A DNA stretch of 64,000 nucleotides from Hyphomonas atlantica corrig. (GTDB lineage: Bacteria > Pseudomonadota > Alphaproteobacteria > Caulobacterales > Hyphomonadaceae). Position 1 is the stretch's first letter, and each line of letters starts with the position of its first letter. Positions 1 through 7,809 of this stretch are shown piece by piece. The notes beneath the pieces are model-generated. The model saw nothing but the letters and a program-made list of their open reading frames with translations, was not told where the DNA came from and did not search any database. The stretch is taken from assembly GCF_000682715.1 (NCBI RefSeq), contig NZ_AWFH01000001.1, positions 372,001-436,000 on the forward strand. Direction: 5' to 3'. The position numbers were made by a program, and so were the translations under genes.

Positions 1-357
1 GCCAAGGCACCTTCTCCGAAAGAAGTGCTGATGGAGAAGTATGTCACGGACCTGAAAGACAAGGTTGGTGAAAAACGCTCCGACATGGATCTTCTGAATG
101 CCGCCGTGAAAGCTTGTGGGCCAACAATCTACAAGGCCGACTCTGCGACAGTCGCTGCGTCCGACAAGGAAGAACTGGCCCGCATCAAGAAAGGCTTCAT
201 TGCAAAGAAGCTTGGTGTAACTGACGATGCGAAAGCAGACGCAGCCATTGCCGACGCCGTTGCGAAGTACGGAAAGTCCGTTCGCGCAAAACATCGTCCA
301 GTCATGTACTACCTGATTGCCAAAGCTCTGAAGAAGGGATCGGTCCTGAAGGGCTAA
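1..357 (+). CDS. DUF2853 family protein (5' end outside window)
   Basis: The reading frame is open from base 1 to the stop at 355-357, so the N-terminus lies outside the window; GTG at 25 and ATG at 31 are only internal candidates. The product is a small soluble protein matching the DUF2853 family by its 'MEKYVTDLKDK' opening, the central 'CGPTIYKADS' segment and the closing 'KHRPVMYYL' segment. The family is about 110-120 residues and its function is unknown. It is the last gene of its unit, because a strong terminator follows directly. Confidence 0.8.
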   Translation, partial: AKAPSPKEVLMEKYVTDLKDKVGEKRSDMDLLNAAVKACGPTIYKADSATVAASDKEELARIKKGFIAKKLGVTDDAKADAAIADAVAKYGKSVRAKHRPVMYYLIAKALKKGSVLKG

Positions 358-383
358 GCCAGCGTCTCTTGCGAGATAAAAGT

Positions 384-420
384 AAAGCCGGGAAGGATCA
401 GACCTTCCCGGCTTTTTTTT
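384..420 (+). terminator. Rho-independent terminator of the DUF2853 gene
   Basis: A GC-rich hairpin (AAGCCGGGAAGG pairing with CCTTCCCGGCTT around a 4-6 nt loop) is followed by a run of eight T. It lies between the + strand DUF2853 gene and the convergent acyl-CoA dehydrogenase gene. Confidence 0.93.
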
Positions 421-440
421 CATTCAGTGTTTCCGAACCG

Positions 441-1577
441 CTAGTAGCCTGCTAGGCGCGCGTAGCGATCGCGGTGCCAGCTGGCAGACCCGAACATGGC
501 TTCCTGCACACGAGCACGTTTCATGTAGAGGCCCGGATCAGCATCATCCGTCATGCCGATACCGCCATGCATCTGCACGCACTCATTGGACACCAGATGC
601 ACCAGTTCGCTCGCCTTTGCTTTTGCGAGACTTGCAAGTTCGGCGACATTGTCCTTGCCCTCATCAACGGCAGCAAGCGCAGCTGCCACGCAAGAGCGTG
701 TCAGTTCCAATTCGGTGAACATCTTTGCGGCGCGGTGCTGCAGAGCCTGGAACGATCCAATCAACTGGCCGAACTGTTTGCGGCTGTTCAGGTATTCCAG
801 CGTCATGTCGAATGCCGCTTGCGCACTGCCAAGCATTTCTGCCGCCTGTCCCATGGCCGCCCGATCAAGAACTGGCTCCAGCACATCGGCGCCTTTATCC
901 ACTGCGCCTATGATTGCACTGTCCGGAACGATCACATCTTCCAGCGTGATATGAGCCGCGCCATGCGAATCGACGGAGTTCAGCGCCTGAACTGACACGC
1001 CTTTGGCATCGGCTGGCACAAGGAACAGCGTAAGTCCGTGCCTATCGCCCGCCTCGCCATAAGTGCGGGCCACCACGATCAGCATGTCAGCATGATGCGC
1101 ATCGGCAACGAAACGCTTCATGCCATTCAGCGTGTAGCCCTGACCATTACGCTCAGCTTCCGTTGCAACACCGAGTGGATTGAAGTGCGCGGTTTCGTCA
1201 AGCGCCAGCGCAAATGTCGCGTCTCCGCCAGCAATCTTTGGCAGCCATTCAGCCTGTTGTTCCGCACTGCCACCCAACTGCAACGCACTGGCCGCGATCA
1301 ATGCGGTTTGAAGCACGGGTGTAGCAGCCAAAGTCCGCCCCTGCGCTTCCAGGATCTGACCCAGGCCGACAAGCCCGAAATGCTCACCGCCTGGCTCATC
1401 CGGAATAATCACACCGAAGAAGCCAAGTTCGGCCAGCTTCTGGCGTGTGTCCGGGTCTACACCATTTGCCCCACTATCACGCAGTTTGCGCAGGCGCGTC
1501 ACTGGCAGTTCATCGCGCGCAAATGCCATTGCGGTATCCCGCAGCATTTCCTGGTCTTCCGTCAAAAGGAATGTCAT
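441..1577 (-). CDS. acyl-CoA dehydrogenase (smaller subunit-type)
   Basis: A 378-residue flavoprotein of the acyl-CoA dehydrogenase family, expected to make an alpha,beta double bond in an acyl-CoA with FAD as cofactor. The N-terminal helical domain starts 'TFLLTEDQEML'. The C-terminal signature 'MHGGIGMTDD' followed by 'LYMKRARVQEAMFG' is typical of the FAD domain. I chose the ATG at 1577 because it forms an ATGA overlap with the upstream gene and matches the family start; an 80-codon extension reads into that gene in another frame. A second dehydrogenase lies two genes upstream. Pairs like this often form alpha2-beta2 steroid/branched acyl-CoA dehydrogenases, which is inference here. Confidence 0.88.
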   Translation of the reverse strand: MTFLLTEDQEMLRDTAMAFARDELPVTRLRKLRDSGANGVDPDTRQKLAELGFFGVIIPDEPGGEHFGLVGLGQILEAQGRTLAATPVLQTALIAASALQLGGSAEQQAEWLPKIAGGDATFALALDETAHFNPLGVATEAERNGQGYTLNGMKRFVADAHHADMLIVVARTYGEAGDRHGLTLFLVPADAKGVSVQALNSVDSHGAAHITLEDVIVPDSAIIGAVDKGADVLEPVLDRAAMGQAAEMLGSAQAAFDMTLEYLNSRKQFGQLIGSFQALQHRAAKMFTELELTRSCVAAALAAVDEGKDNVAELASLAKAKASELVHLVSNECVQMHGGIGMTDDADPGLYMKRARVQEAMFGSASWHRDRYARLAGY

Positions 1578-1897
1578 CTGAATATCTCCGAAGCCTTGCG
1601 TTTGTCCCTGGTGTTCTTTGCAACACGCCGCACGTTTTCCGCTTCGCGCCCAACCAGCAGTCCGGCCAGCCCGGCCGTACTCCAGAGAGCGCTGGCAGCG
1701 AGTGCCAGCCTGATGCTTGTCAATTCGAGGCGCGCCGCCTCCATACCAGCCCACACATAAAGTGCGGCAAGTGTGGACAGCAGCGCGAACATCCACACAG
1801 CCGACTGCACCAGCCAACGCCCACGGAAGAACGGAGCCAGGACTCCGGCCATGAACGGTGTGCCGAGAAACAGAAGGATGATCTGCGTAGACGACAT
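1574..1897 (-). CDS. small integral membrane protein between two acyl-CoA dehydrogenases
   Basis: A 107-residue hydrophobic protein with about three predicted membrane segments (near residues 5-22, 30-50 and 63-84) and a basic C-terminal tail (VRRVAKNTRDKRK). Its stop overlaps the start of the next dehydrogenase by four bases (ATGA), and it begins three bases after the preceding dehydrogenase stops. This supports a real, translationally coupled gene. I recognise no family. It might anchor or supply the acyl-CoA dehydrogenase pair at the membrane, but nothing in the sequence proves that. Confidence 0.7.
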   Translation of the reverse strand: MSSTQIILLFLGTPFMAGVLAPFFRGRWLVQSAVWMFALLSTLAALYVWAGMEAARLELTSIRLALAASALWSTAGLAGLLVGREAENVRRVAKNTRDKRKASEIFR

Positions 1898-1900
1898 GGG

Positions 1901-3115
1901 TTACTTGTGGTCCTTGAGACCCAGCACGCGTTTGGAGATCACGTTCAGATTGATCTCACTCGTACCGCCCTCGATAGAGTTACCTTTTGAGCGCAACCAT
2001 TGGCGCGTGACCTTCTTGGCTGCCGGATCAAAGCCCTCGCCTTCCCAGCCAAGCCCTTCCGTGCCGAGCGCCTCAACGAGTAGCTCATGCCGGTCCTGGT
2101 TCATCTTCGCAGCACCATACTTCAGAATGGATGCTGTATGGCCAACTTGCTGGCCCGCTTTGGCTTGTTCCGCCTGGCGTTGAACAGTCAGGTTGAATGC
2201 CTTGGCATACATCTTGTGGTCAGTGATCCGCCCACGGAGGTCACCATCTATCAGGCGACCTTCACTGTCGGTGCCAATGTGCATCTTGGCGTATTCTTCC
2301 GGCCCCAGAATGCCAGAGCCACCTGTGCCGCCAAAGCCTCCGGCAGAAATGGACGAGCGCTCGAATTGCAGCAAGCGTTTGGCGATCTGCCAGCCACCAT
2401 TCACTTCGCCGACCAATTGGTCTTTCGGCACTTTCACATCCGTGAAGAATGTTTCGCAAAATGGGCTCTCGCCGGAAATCAGCAGAATTGGACGCGCTTC
2501 AACGCCTTCGCTCTCCATGTCGAACAGGATGAAGCTGATCCCTTCATGCTTGGTGCTCGTATCGGTCCGCACCAGACAGAAAATCCAGTCAGCCTTGTCA
2601 GCGTAGGAGGTCCAGACTTTCTGACCATTGATCAGGTAATGATCGCCCTTGTCTTCGCAACGCGTCTGCAAGTCTGCCAGATCAGACCCCGCACCCGGCT
2701 CGGAATAGCCCTGACACCAGCGTGTCTTGCCCTTTACGATATCCGGGATGAAGCGCAGTTTCTGTTCTTCATTTCCAAATTCCAGAAGCGCCGGGCCGAA
2801 CATCCAGAGCCCGAAAGAGAACAAGGCAGGCCGCGCCTTGATGCGGCGCAGCTCTTCCTGCAGCACGCGGTTCTGCTCTCGGCTAAGGCCGCCGCCGCCA
2901 TACTTTGCTGGCCACTCCGGCGCGGTCCAACCTTTTTCACCCATCCGCTCCAGCCAGACCTTCGCTTCAGGGTTCTTGAACTTTTCGCGTTTTCCACCCC
3001 AGACAATCTCGTCATCCTTCATGGGCGTACGCATCGAAGGGGGGCAATTTTCTTCAAGCCATTCGCGCGTTTCAGCGCGAAACTGCTCTAGGTCGACTGA
3101 TTCATCATACGCCAT
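1901..3115 (-). CDS. acyl-CoA dehydrogenase (larger subunit-type)
   Basis: A 404-residue acyl-CoA dehydrogenase. The middle region carries 'WCQGYSEPGAGSDLADLQT', the FAD/substrate-binding signature. The C-terminus has 'GGTSEINLNVISKRVLGL', the usual closing motif. The start at 3115 has AGGAG about seven bases upstream; a longer frame to 3163 lacks such support. It is first in a three-gene unit with the small membrane protein and the second dehydrogenase. The pairing suggests a heteromeric enzyme acting on bulky or branched acyl-CoA thioesters; the substrate cannot be read from sequence. Confidence 0.88.
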   Translation of the reverse strand: MAYDESVDLEQFRAETREWLEENCPPSMRTPMKDDEIVWGGKREKFKNPEAKVWLERMGEKGWTAPEWPAKYGGGGLSREQNRVLQEELRRIKARPALFSFGLWMFGPALLEFGNEEQKLRFIPDIVKGKTRWCQGYSEPGAGSDLADLQTRCEDKGDHYLINGQKVWTSYADKADWIFCLVRTDTSTKHEGISFILFDMESEGVEARPILLISGESPFCETFFTDVKVPKDQLVGEVNGGWQIAKRLLQFERSSISAGGFGGTGGSGILGPEEYAKMHIGTDSEGRLIDGDLRGRITDHKMYAKAFNLTVQRQAEQAKAGQQVGHTASILKYGAAKMNQDRHELLVEALGTEGLGWEGEGFDPAAKKVTRQWLRSKGNSIEGGTSEINLNVISKRVLGLKDHK

Positions 3116-3226
3116 ATCGGACTCCTCTGGGGGCAACAGATCGTGCATCGACTGTATGCCCAAGCCGAAGGACCGCCAAGCATTGACCTTGCGTTAGAAA
3201 ATGTGGGGGCGCTGTCCCCGGCTCCG

Positions 3227-4660
3227 TCAGGCGTCCATATCGTGTGGCGTCTTCACCCAGAAATGCGGTCGCCGCGACAGGCTGTAAAGCGCGCGCATCA
3301 AAGCGAAGAACTGAAGAGGCCAGTAGAAAGGGATAGTCAGGATATCGCGCAGCCGGACCGCAAAAGAAGACGTCGGTACAGTCAGCGCCGCGATCACGCC
3401 AACAGCATAGGACGCTGCCAACATGCCCAAGCTGACCGAACCCATATTTGCGTCCGGCACCAAGAGGCAAACCGCGCACCAGACAAGCCAAGGCAGATGG
3501 ACAAGTGCCGACAAGATAGATGCGCCGAGGGTCAATTGCATCGAGATGAACCCCAGAACGCCCATCTCCTTTATGGCCGTGGATGGATACCGCATCAGAA
3601 CGAGCCAGGTCTGGATGAACCCCTTCAACCAGCGGGATCGCTGACCGACCCATACATCGAGCTGTTGAGGTGGGGTTTCGACAGTCGGCGGCGCAATAAC
3701 ATCAACCTTCTTCCCCAATCTTGCGAAACGCAGTCCGAGATCAGCGTCTTCGGTCACATTCCAGGCGTCCCAGCCGCCAACCGCCTGAAGTGCCGCCTTG
3801 CGAAAATGATTGCTGGTTCCGCCAAGTGGGATCGGCATACGCAACCGGGCCAGCGCCGGCATCATGCGGTTGAACTGGATTGCGTATTCCAGCGCCCAAT
3901 GGCGCGACAACCAGCCGCCGCCACGCACATTGCCCGATAGTGGCGCCTGCACACAAGCAAGCTGCGGGTCCCAGGCGAACCGGCGGGCCGCCTCCATCAG
4001 CTGACCGGGGTTCGGACGATCCTCCGCATCATAGACCGTGACAAATGCTCCCCTGGCCCGGGCCAGTCCGTAGTTCAGCGCACGCGGTTTCGTCTGCGGC
4101 TGACCGGGCGGCAGCACCAAAAGCTCAGTCCCCTCGGGCCATATCTGCTCATGGATTGCGTTTTTCGTATCATGATCCCCCTCCTCCAACAGAAGCTTCA
4201 CATCCAGCAGCCGTCGGGGATACTCCAACGACATCAGACTGTTCGCCAATTGCGGCATGCATGCCGCCTCGTCCTTGAGAGCAATCAGGATGGTGTAGGT
4301 CGGCAGGAGCAACGATAGCGATGCGGGATTGGTCAGAAGATGAACGGAACTCGGGCCAAACAGGACCAGGCCGAGCCGGTACAGAATCATCAACGCGAAT
4401 ACGCCGATCCCCACGGCTCCAAAAATCGATAGCAACCAACCAGGCGCAACAAGTCCGCAGACTCCGGACACTGCCAACAAATGTCGAAGCAGTTTGGCCT
4501 GATCAGTGGCCATACCGGTCTTGGCAGACATGCCAAGAAATCTTGCTGGGAAGGCCTCGGCCGCATTCTCCGCCAAACGCGGGTCGGGCTTCGGTTCAGC
4601 AAGATTATCAAACAGATGCAGCGGGAAACGATCCCGCGCAGTAACTCCCTCAGCGCCCAT
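3227..4660 (-). CDS. membrane-bound GT2 family glycosyltransferase
   Basis: A 477-residue processive-type glycosyltransferase. The N-terminal soluble segment (1-60) is followed by membrane helices (about 60-105). The cytosolic GT-A domain has the DxxD metal site 'DAEDRP' (211-216), the catalytic 'TEDAD' (303-307) and 'QRSRW' (340-344, the Q-x-x-R-W acceptor motif). Several C-terminal membrane helices follow (about 360-460). This order resembles BcsA/XagB-like synthases that make and export beta-linked polysaccharide. No PilZ domain or partner export gene is adjacent. The start codon sits two bases from a perfect inverted repeat, and there is no clear ribosome binding site. Confidence 0.85.
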   Translation of the reverse strand: MGAEGVTARDRFPLHLFDNLAEPKPDPRLAENAAEAFPARFLGMSAKTGMATDQAKLLRHLLAVSGVCGLVAPGWLLSIFGAVGIGVFALMILYRLGLVLFGPSSVHLLTNPASLSLLLPTYTILIALKDEAACMPQLANSLMSLEYPRRLLDVKLLLEEGDHDTKNAIHEQIWPEGTELLVLPPGQPQTKPRALNYGLARARGAFVTVYDAEDRPNPGQLMEAARRFAWDPQLACVQAPLSGNVRGGGWLSRHWALEYAIQFNRMMPALARLRMPIPLGGTSNHFRKAALQAVGGWDAWNVTEDADLGLRFARLGKKVDVIAPPTVETPPQQLDVWVGQRSRWLKGFIQTWLVLMRYPSTAIKEMGVLGFISMQLTLGASILSALVHLPWLVWCAVCLLVPDANMGSVSLGMLAASYAVGVIAALTVPTSSFAVRLRDILTIPFYWPLQFFALMRALYSLSRRPHFWVKTPHDMDA

Positions 4661-4661
4661 A

Positions 4662-4686
4662 AATGGTAAAGACGAACTTTACCATT
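4662..4686. repeat. perfect 10-bp inverted repeat at the glycosyltransferase start
   Basis: AATGGTAAAG and CTTTACCATT face each other across a five-base loop, ending two bases before the start codon of the minus-strand glycosyltransferase gene. It could be an operator or an mRNA hairpin covering the translation start. No T-run follows on either strand, so it is not a terminator. Confidence 0.6.
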
Positions 4687-4755
4687 GACCCGCAAGAAAC
4701 CAGAAGTTGAATTTGTTTCGGTTTCGCAATGAATTAGCGCATGCGCCGAAAAGAT

Positions 4756-4783
4756 TGGACAAAGAGGAACAATGTTCTATATT
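4756..4783 (+). promoter_or_regulatory. sigma70-like promoter of the photolyase gene
   Basis: TGGACA (4756-4761) and TATATT (4778-4783) are separated by 16 bp and each matches the vegetative -35/-10 consensus at five of six positions. The expected transcription start, about seven bases after the -10, falls on or beside the ATG at 4790, which would give a leaderless mRNA. Confidence 0.5.
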
Positions 4784-4788
4784 TGTTC
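4774..4788 (+). promoter_or_regulatory. candidate LexA box (GTTC-N7-GTTC)
   Basis: GTTC TATATTT GTTC is an exact match to the direct-repeat SOS box known from alphaproteobacteria. It covers the predicted -10 element and ends one base before the ATG at 4790. Position and gene type (DNA repair photolyase) support SOS control; a match of eight fixed bases can also occur by chance about once in a window this size. Confidence 0.5.
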
Positions 4789-4789
4789 C

Positions 4790-6328
4790 ATGAGCGATCT
4801 ACATGTCATCTGGTTCAGACGAGACTTGCGGGTGCATGACCACGCAGCCCTCGTGGCCGCCTGCGCATCAGGCGGGCAGGTCCTGCCCCTCTACATTTTT
4901 GATACCCGGCATTGGCATCGCCCGGACACATCCGGCCGCCAATTCGACTTTCTTCTGGAATCCCTTGCAGATCTCGACGGCGCCCTGCGCAAACGCGGAA
5001 GCAAGTTGTGCCTGAGATCCGGCAACGCAGCCGAAGTCCTGTCGCAAATTCACACCCAGTACGGGATCGCCTCCCTCCACTTCCATGCGGCAAGTCACGA
5101 TCCGGAAGAGACGGAACGCGTTCAGCACGTCCGCAGCTGGGCCATGAAAGCCGGAATCCCATTGCGTGAGCAGGCCATAAGGCGTGCGATGCCATTAACT
5201 CCGGAAGAGTCGGAAACCGCTTTCCGGCACTACATGCGCCAGCCACGTCTCAATGCACCGGAAAACTTGGACACGCCTGATATGGTGTCGGAAGACTGGC
5301 CAGTCGCATCAGATTACGGATTGGGTGACGACGCATGTGCAGGCCGCCAGACTGGAGGCCGCACCAATGGTGTGCTTCAGCTGCGCCAATATCTGGCAGG
5401 TCGCGGACGGCCAGCCTCCAAACGCAATCTCTCTGTTACGGACCGGGAATCATCTGCCTCCGGCCTGTCCCCCTACCTCAACTGGGGCACATTATCGGAT
5501 CGCGAGGTCTGGCAGGCGGCGATGCGTGCCAAAGGCGCCCTTCTATCCGATGGGGATGAGACGTTTGCCGCCTCGCTCGACGCATTTGTTGAGAATCTGG
5601 AACAAAGGTCTCGCCTGCTGACCGCCAAACCACGGCGTGAGCAGGTTGAGAATGCCGGTCTTCCACATGATATTTTCAAACGTGAAATGGTCGGCGCGGC
5701 AGATCCCCGCTTGGCTGCCTGGGCCAGTGGCCGCACAGGTTTCCCACTTCTTGATGCCAGCATGCGCTGCCTTCAGGCCACCGGACGCCTCGAATCGGAG
5801 TTGCGCAGCCTGCTTCTGTCATTCGCGACGTGCCATCTCTGGCTGGATCCGACTGCGCCTGCCCAGCATCTGGCGCGGCTCTCCACCGATTTTGACGGGG
5901 CCCTGTTCTATGGGAACGCACGGAAAGTTGTCGGCGTCAGCTCACACCCCGTCGGGCAAATTCCGAATCCGGTACGACACTCCCAGATGCGCGATCCTGA
6001 GGGCACCTTTATTCGAAAATGGATACCTGAAATCGCTGACCTCCCGGACGCGCTGATCCACTCGCCTTGGGATGCCCCAAAAAGTCTGCTCGCCGAGAAG
6101 GGCATTGTCTTGGGCCAATCCTATCCGATGAGAATGGTTGATCATATGGCTGCGGCCAGGGCGGCTCGCCGTCACCTGTTCCCTGAGCAAAGTTCGCATG
6201 CGTTGCCATTTGGTGTTCCGGCACGGCCGAATATGGCGCGCAGGGCGGGCATGTCGAAGTCTGGACGTGTCCACGCCTTACCTGCCAAGTCGGTTCAGCT
6301 CAGCTTCGATTTGGGTGGCCATGCCTGA
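4790..6328 (+). CDS. photolyase/cryptochrome family flavoprotein
   Basis: A 512-residue protein opening 'HVIWFRRDLRVHDHAAL', the Rossmann antenna domain of DNA photolyases. The C-terminal helical FAD domain has 'YLNWGTLSDREVW', 'CMRCLQATGRLESELR' and a closing 'DPEGTFIRKWIPEI'. The family uses FADH- and blue light to reverse UV pyrimidine dimers, or senses light. The stretch between the last two motifs differs from class I enzymes: the usual NNGGWQW-type segment near the flavin is replaced by 'ALFYGNARKVVGVSSH'. An alternative start at 4772 has AGAGGA upstream; 4790 is preferred because it gives the family N-terminus and fits the promoter. The C-terminal 60 residues are basic and unmatched. 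Confidence 0.85.
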   Translation: MSDLHVIWFRRDLRVHDHAALVAACASGGQVLPLYIFDTRHWHRPDTSGRQFDFLLESLADLDGALRKRGSKLCLRSGNAAEVLSQIHTQYGIASLHFHAASHDPEETERVQHVRSWAMKAGIPLREQAIRRAMPLTPEESETAFRHYMRQPRLNAPENLDTPDMVSEDWPVASDYGLGDDACAGRQTGGRTNGVLQLRQYLAGRGRPASKRNLSVTDRESSASGLSPYLNWGTLSDREVWQAAMRAKGALLSDGDETFAASLDAFVENLEQRSRLLTAKPRREQVENAGLPHDIFKREMVGAADPRLAAWASGRTGFPLLDASMRCLQATGRLESELRSLLLSFATCHLWLDPTAPAQHLARLSTDFDGALFYGNARKVVGVSSHPVGQIPNPVRHSQMRDPEGTFIRKWIPEIADLPDALIHSPWDAPKSLLAEKGIVLGQSYPMRMVDHMAAARAARRHLFPEQSSHALPFGVPARPNMARRAGMSKSGRVHALPAKSVQLSFDLGGHA

Positions 6329-6490
6329 TCCATGCGAACGGAACGGGTTCCGCTTGTCGCATCGATTCAGCGCTACAATGCATTGCATGAATTCTTCTCC
6401 AGTTTATTCGGCATCGCTTGACTTGAAAAACGCGCAACCATATCGATATTCGGCAAACAACAGTGCCTTGAATTTGTTGGCATTTATTAT

Positions 6491-6521
6491 TTTTCGATAA
6501 AAACTTATTGATTTTCGATAA
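6491..6521. promoter_or_regulatory. tandem TTTTCGATAA operator-like repeat
   Basis: The decamer TTTTCGATAA occurs exactly at 6491-6500 and again at 6512-6521. The 21-bp start-to-start spacing is two helical turns. The surrounding 6440-6530 stretch is the most AT-rich part of this area and precedes the small basic-protein gene at 6603. A direct-repeat operator upstream of that gene is the simplest reading; the factor is unknown. The remaining bases of 6329-6602 show no gene. Confidence 0.45.
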
Positions 6522-6602
6522 TTTCTGACCTAGATAGAGGGTGTCGGCGGCGGGATGGTCTCGCCAAGGACATCAACAGAAAGCTAGAAGGAATTGAAAA
6601 TC

Positions 6603-6785
6603 ATGATCCCCCGCGCCCGTCAGAGCGACATCGCCGTACCAGCCACCGAAAGCATGATGGCCCTCTCCATCATGACCGGAGAGGCAACTCACCGGACCCG
6701 GCCGGCCAATGATGTCACAGCGGAGGGTCGTCAGAACCTTCTGGTCCGCCGCCGCCGTCGCTTCGCCCGCCGCGAAGCCCGCTAA
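6603..6785 (+). CDS. small hypothetical protein with Arg-rich C-terminus
   Basis: A 60-residue open frame starting at ATG 6603, with AGAAGGA at 6584-6590 as a plausible though slightly distant ribosome binding site; a TTG at 6594 would add three residues. The sequence has a neutral N-terminal half and ends in a dense arginine block (LLVRRRRRFARREAR). No family is recognised. It precedes the UrcA-like gene on the same strand, separated by a long perfect hairpin. It could bind nucleic acid, but composition is the only clue. Confidence 0.45.
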   Translation: MIPRARQSDIAVPATESMMALSIMTGEATHRTRPANDVTAEGRQNLLVRRRRRFARREAR

Positions 6786-6794
6786 GCCTGTCCT

Positions 6795-6838
6795 GCTGGC
6801 GCCGCATCCCCCAATCCCCTGATCGATGCGGCGCCAGC
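6795..6838. repeat. perfect 13-bp inverted repeat (intercistronic hairpin)
   Basis: GCTGGCGCCGCAT (6795-6807) and its exact complement ATGCGGCGCCAGC (6826-6838) flank an 18-base loop between two same-strand genes. There is no T-run, so it fits an mRNA-stabilising or processing hairpin, or a Rho-independent-like attenuator lacking the U-tract, better than a classical terminator. Confidence 0.65.
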
Positions 6839-6883
6839 CACCCTGCCCTGATTATCTCACCGAAATTCGAAAGGAATACTGCC

Positions 6884-7189
6884 ATGATCCGCATTTTCAC
6901 CGCTCTTGCCGTCGCCGCTTCCGTCGCCACCGCGCCAGCCTTTGCCGCGTCAGATGAATTCAAGATGGAAATCGACGTGAACCGTACGCAACTGGAAACG
7001 GTTGTCGGTGCCCAGGAAGAGTACGACCGTATCCGCGACGAAGTGAACGCTCGGTGTACTTCAGAACACGTCGCTTACAATTTCGGAAAAGCGCTGGCTG
7101 TGCGCCAATGCGAACGTAAAATGATGAAGAAGGTCGTCGCTTACGTGGACCACGACACGTTCACCAACGTGCACTACCAATCAAACTAG
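6884..7189 (+). CDS. small secreted protein, UrcA-like
   Basis: A 101-residue protein with a clear Sec signal peptide (residues 1 to about 21, cleavage after AFA). The mature part is about 80 residues with two cysteines (C58 and C76) spaced as in the UrcA family, with 'EYDRIRDEVNARC' and 'LAVRQCERKMMKKVVAYVD'. UrcA-like proteins are small periplasmic proteins of alphaproteobacteria with unknown function, probably with one disulfide. AAAGGA precedes the ATG. The gene ends before a strong terminator. Confidence 0.6.
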   Translation: MIRIFTALAVAASVATAPAFAASDEFKMEIDVNRTQLETVVGAQEEYDRIRDEVNARCTSEHVAYNFGKALAVRQCERKMMKKVVAYVDHDTFTNVHYQSN

Positions 7190-7248
7190 CACTGATCCGG
7201 TCGGCAGGGTCTCAGCCTCTCCAAACCGCCTGACCGACCAGGATCTCC

Positions 7249-7276
7249 GCCCTGCCTTCACCGGCAGGGCTTTTTT
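7249..7276 (+). terminator. Rho-independent terminator after the UrcA-like gene
   Basis: GCCCTGCC (7249-7256) pairs with GGCAGGGC (7263-7270) around a six-base loop, followed by six T. It lies just before the end of the convergent sixA gene. Confidence 0.92.
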
Positions 7277-7278
7277 CG

Positions 7279-7809
7279 TCAGAGTGGCGCATCAGCCTCG
7301 CGAAGGTCCTTCGCACGCAGAATTTGAGTCAGTTTGAAATGGACCGGCAGAAAGGCCCCGTCCTGTTCACTCTCGAAGAGAGCGCAGCAACTGGTCGGAA
7401 ATTTCTCGATCAGCCTGACAGATTCCTGATGATCCTGGCTCCCGGCTTCGCGCAAAATCTCCATGGCAAAATCATGCAGTCCCGGATTATGCCCAATCAC
7501 CATCAGGGTGCCTGCCCCGTCATTGTGGCAGATGGCCTCGGTCAGACCGCGAACGCCGGTGAGATACAGGTTTTCCATCGGGCGTACCTTCTCGCCCTCC
7601 ACAATCTTCGCCACTTCAGAACAGGTCTCCCGCGCCCGACGCGCAGTTGATACGAGAATGCGTTCGGGGCTCCAGCCAATGGCGACAAGTTCCTCGGCCA
7701 TGCGCTTTGCATCTTCTTTCCCACGCTCGGTCAACGCCCGGCTAAAATCGTCAATGCCTTCTGCCCAGGGTTCGGTCTTGGCATGACGCATGAGAATGAG
7801 ACGTTTCAT
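7279..7809 (-). CDS. sixA: SixA-type phosphohistidine phosphatase
   Basis: A 176-residue member of the histidine phosphatase superfamily. The 'RHAKTEPW' motif near the N-terminus carries the catalytic His, and the second conserved His is in 'MVIGHNPGLHD'. Family members remove phosphate from phosphohistidine, as in HPt domains of phosphorelays (E. coli SixA acts on ArcB and on the nitrogen PTS). It is monocistronic here and the partner cannot be told from context. It is transcribed away from the peroxiredoxin gene. Confidence 0.87.
   Translation of the reverse strand: MKRLILMRHAKTEPWAEGIDDFSRALTERGKEDAKRMAEELVAIGWSPERILVSTARRARETCSEVAKIVEGEKVRPMENLYLTGVRGLTEAICHNDGAGTLMVIGHNPGLHDFAMEILREAGSQDHQESVRLIEKFPTSCCALFESEQDGAFLPVHFKLTQILRAKDLREADAPL

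Noticed and set aside
2087..3091. 334-codon open frame antisense to the larger acyl-CoA dehydrogenase
   Set aside because: No homology visible and fully inside a well-supported gene.
4764..4772. Photolyase start at 4772
   Set aside because: It has a fair ribosome site, but places a promoter -10 and LexA-like box inside the coding region and adds residues not seen in the family; kept as an alternative only.
6335..6355. Possible terminator after the photolyase (GGAAC/GTTCC hairpin)
   Set aside because: Stem is short and there is no T-run on the + strand.
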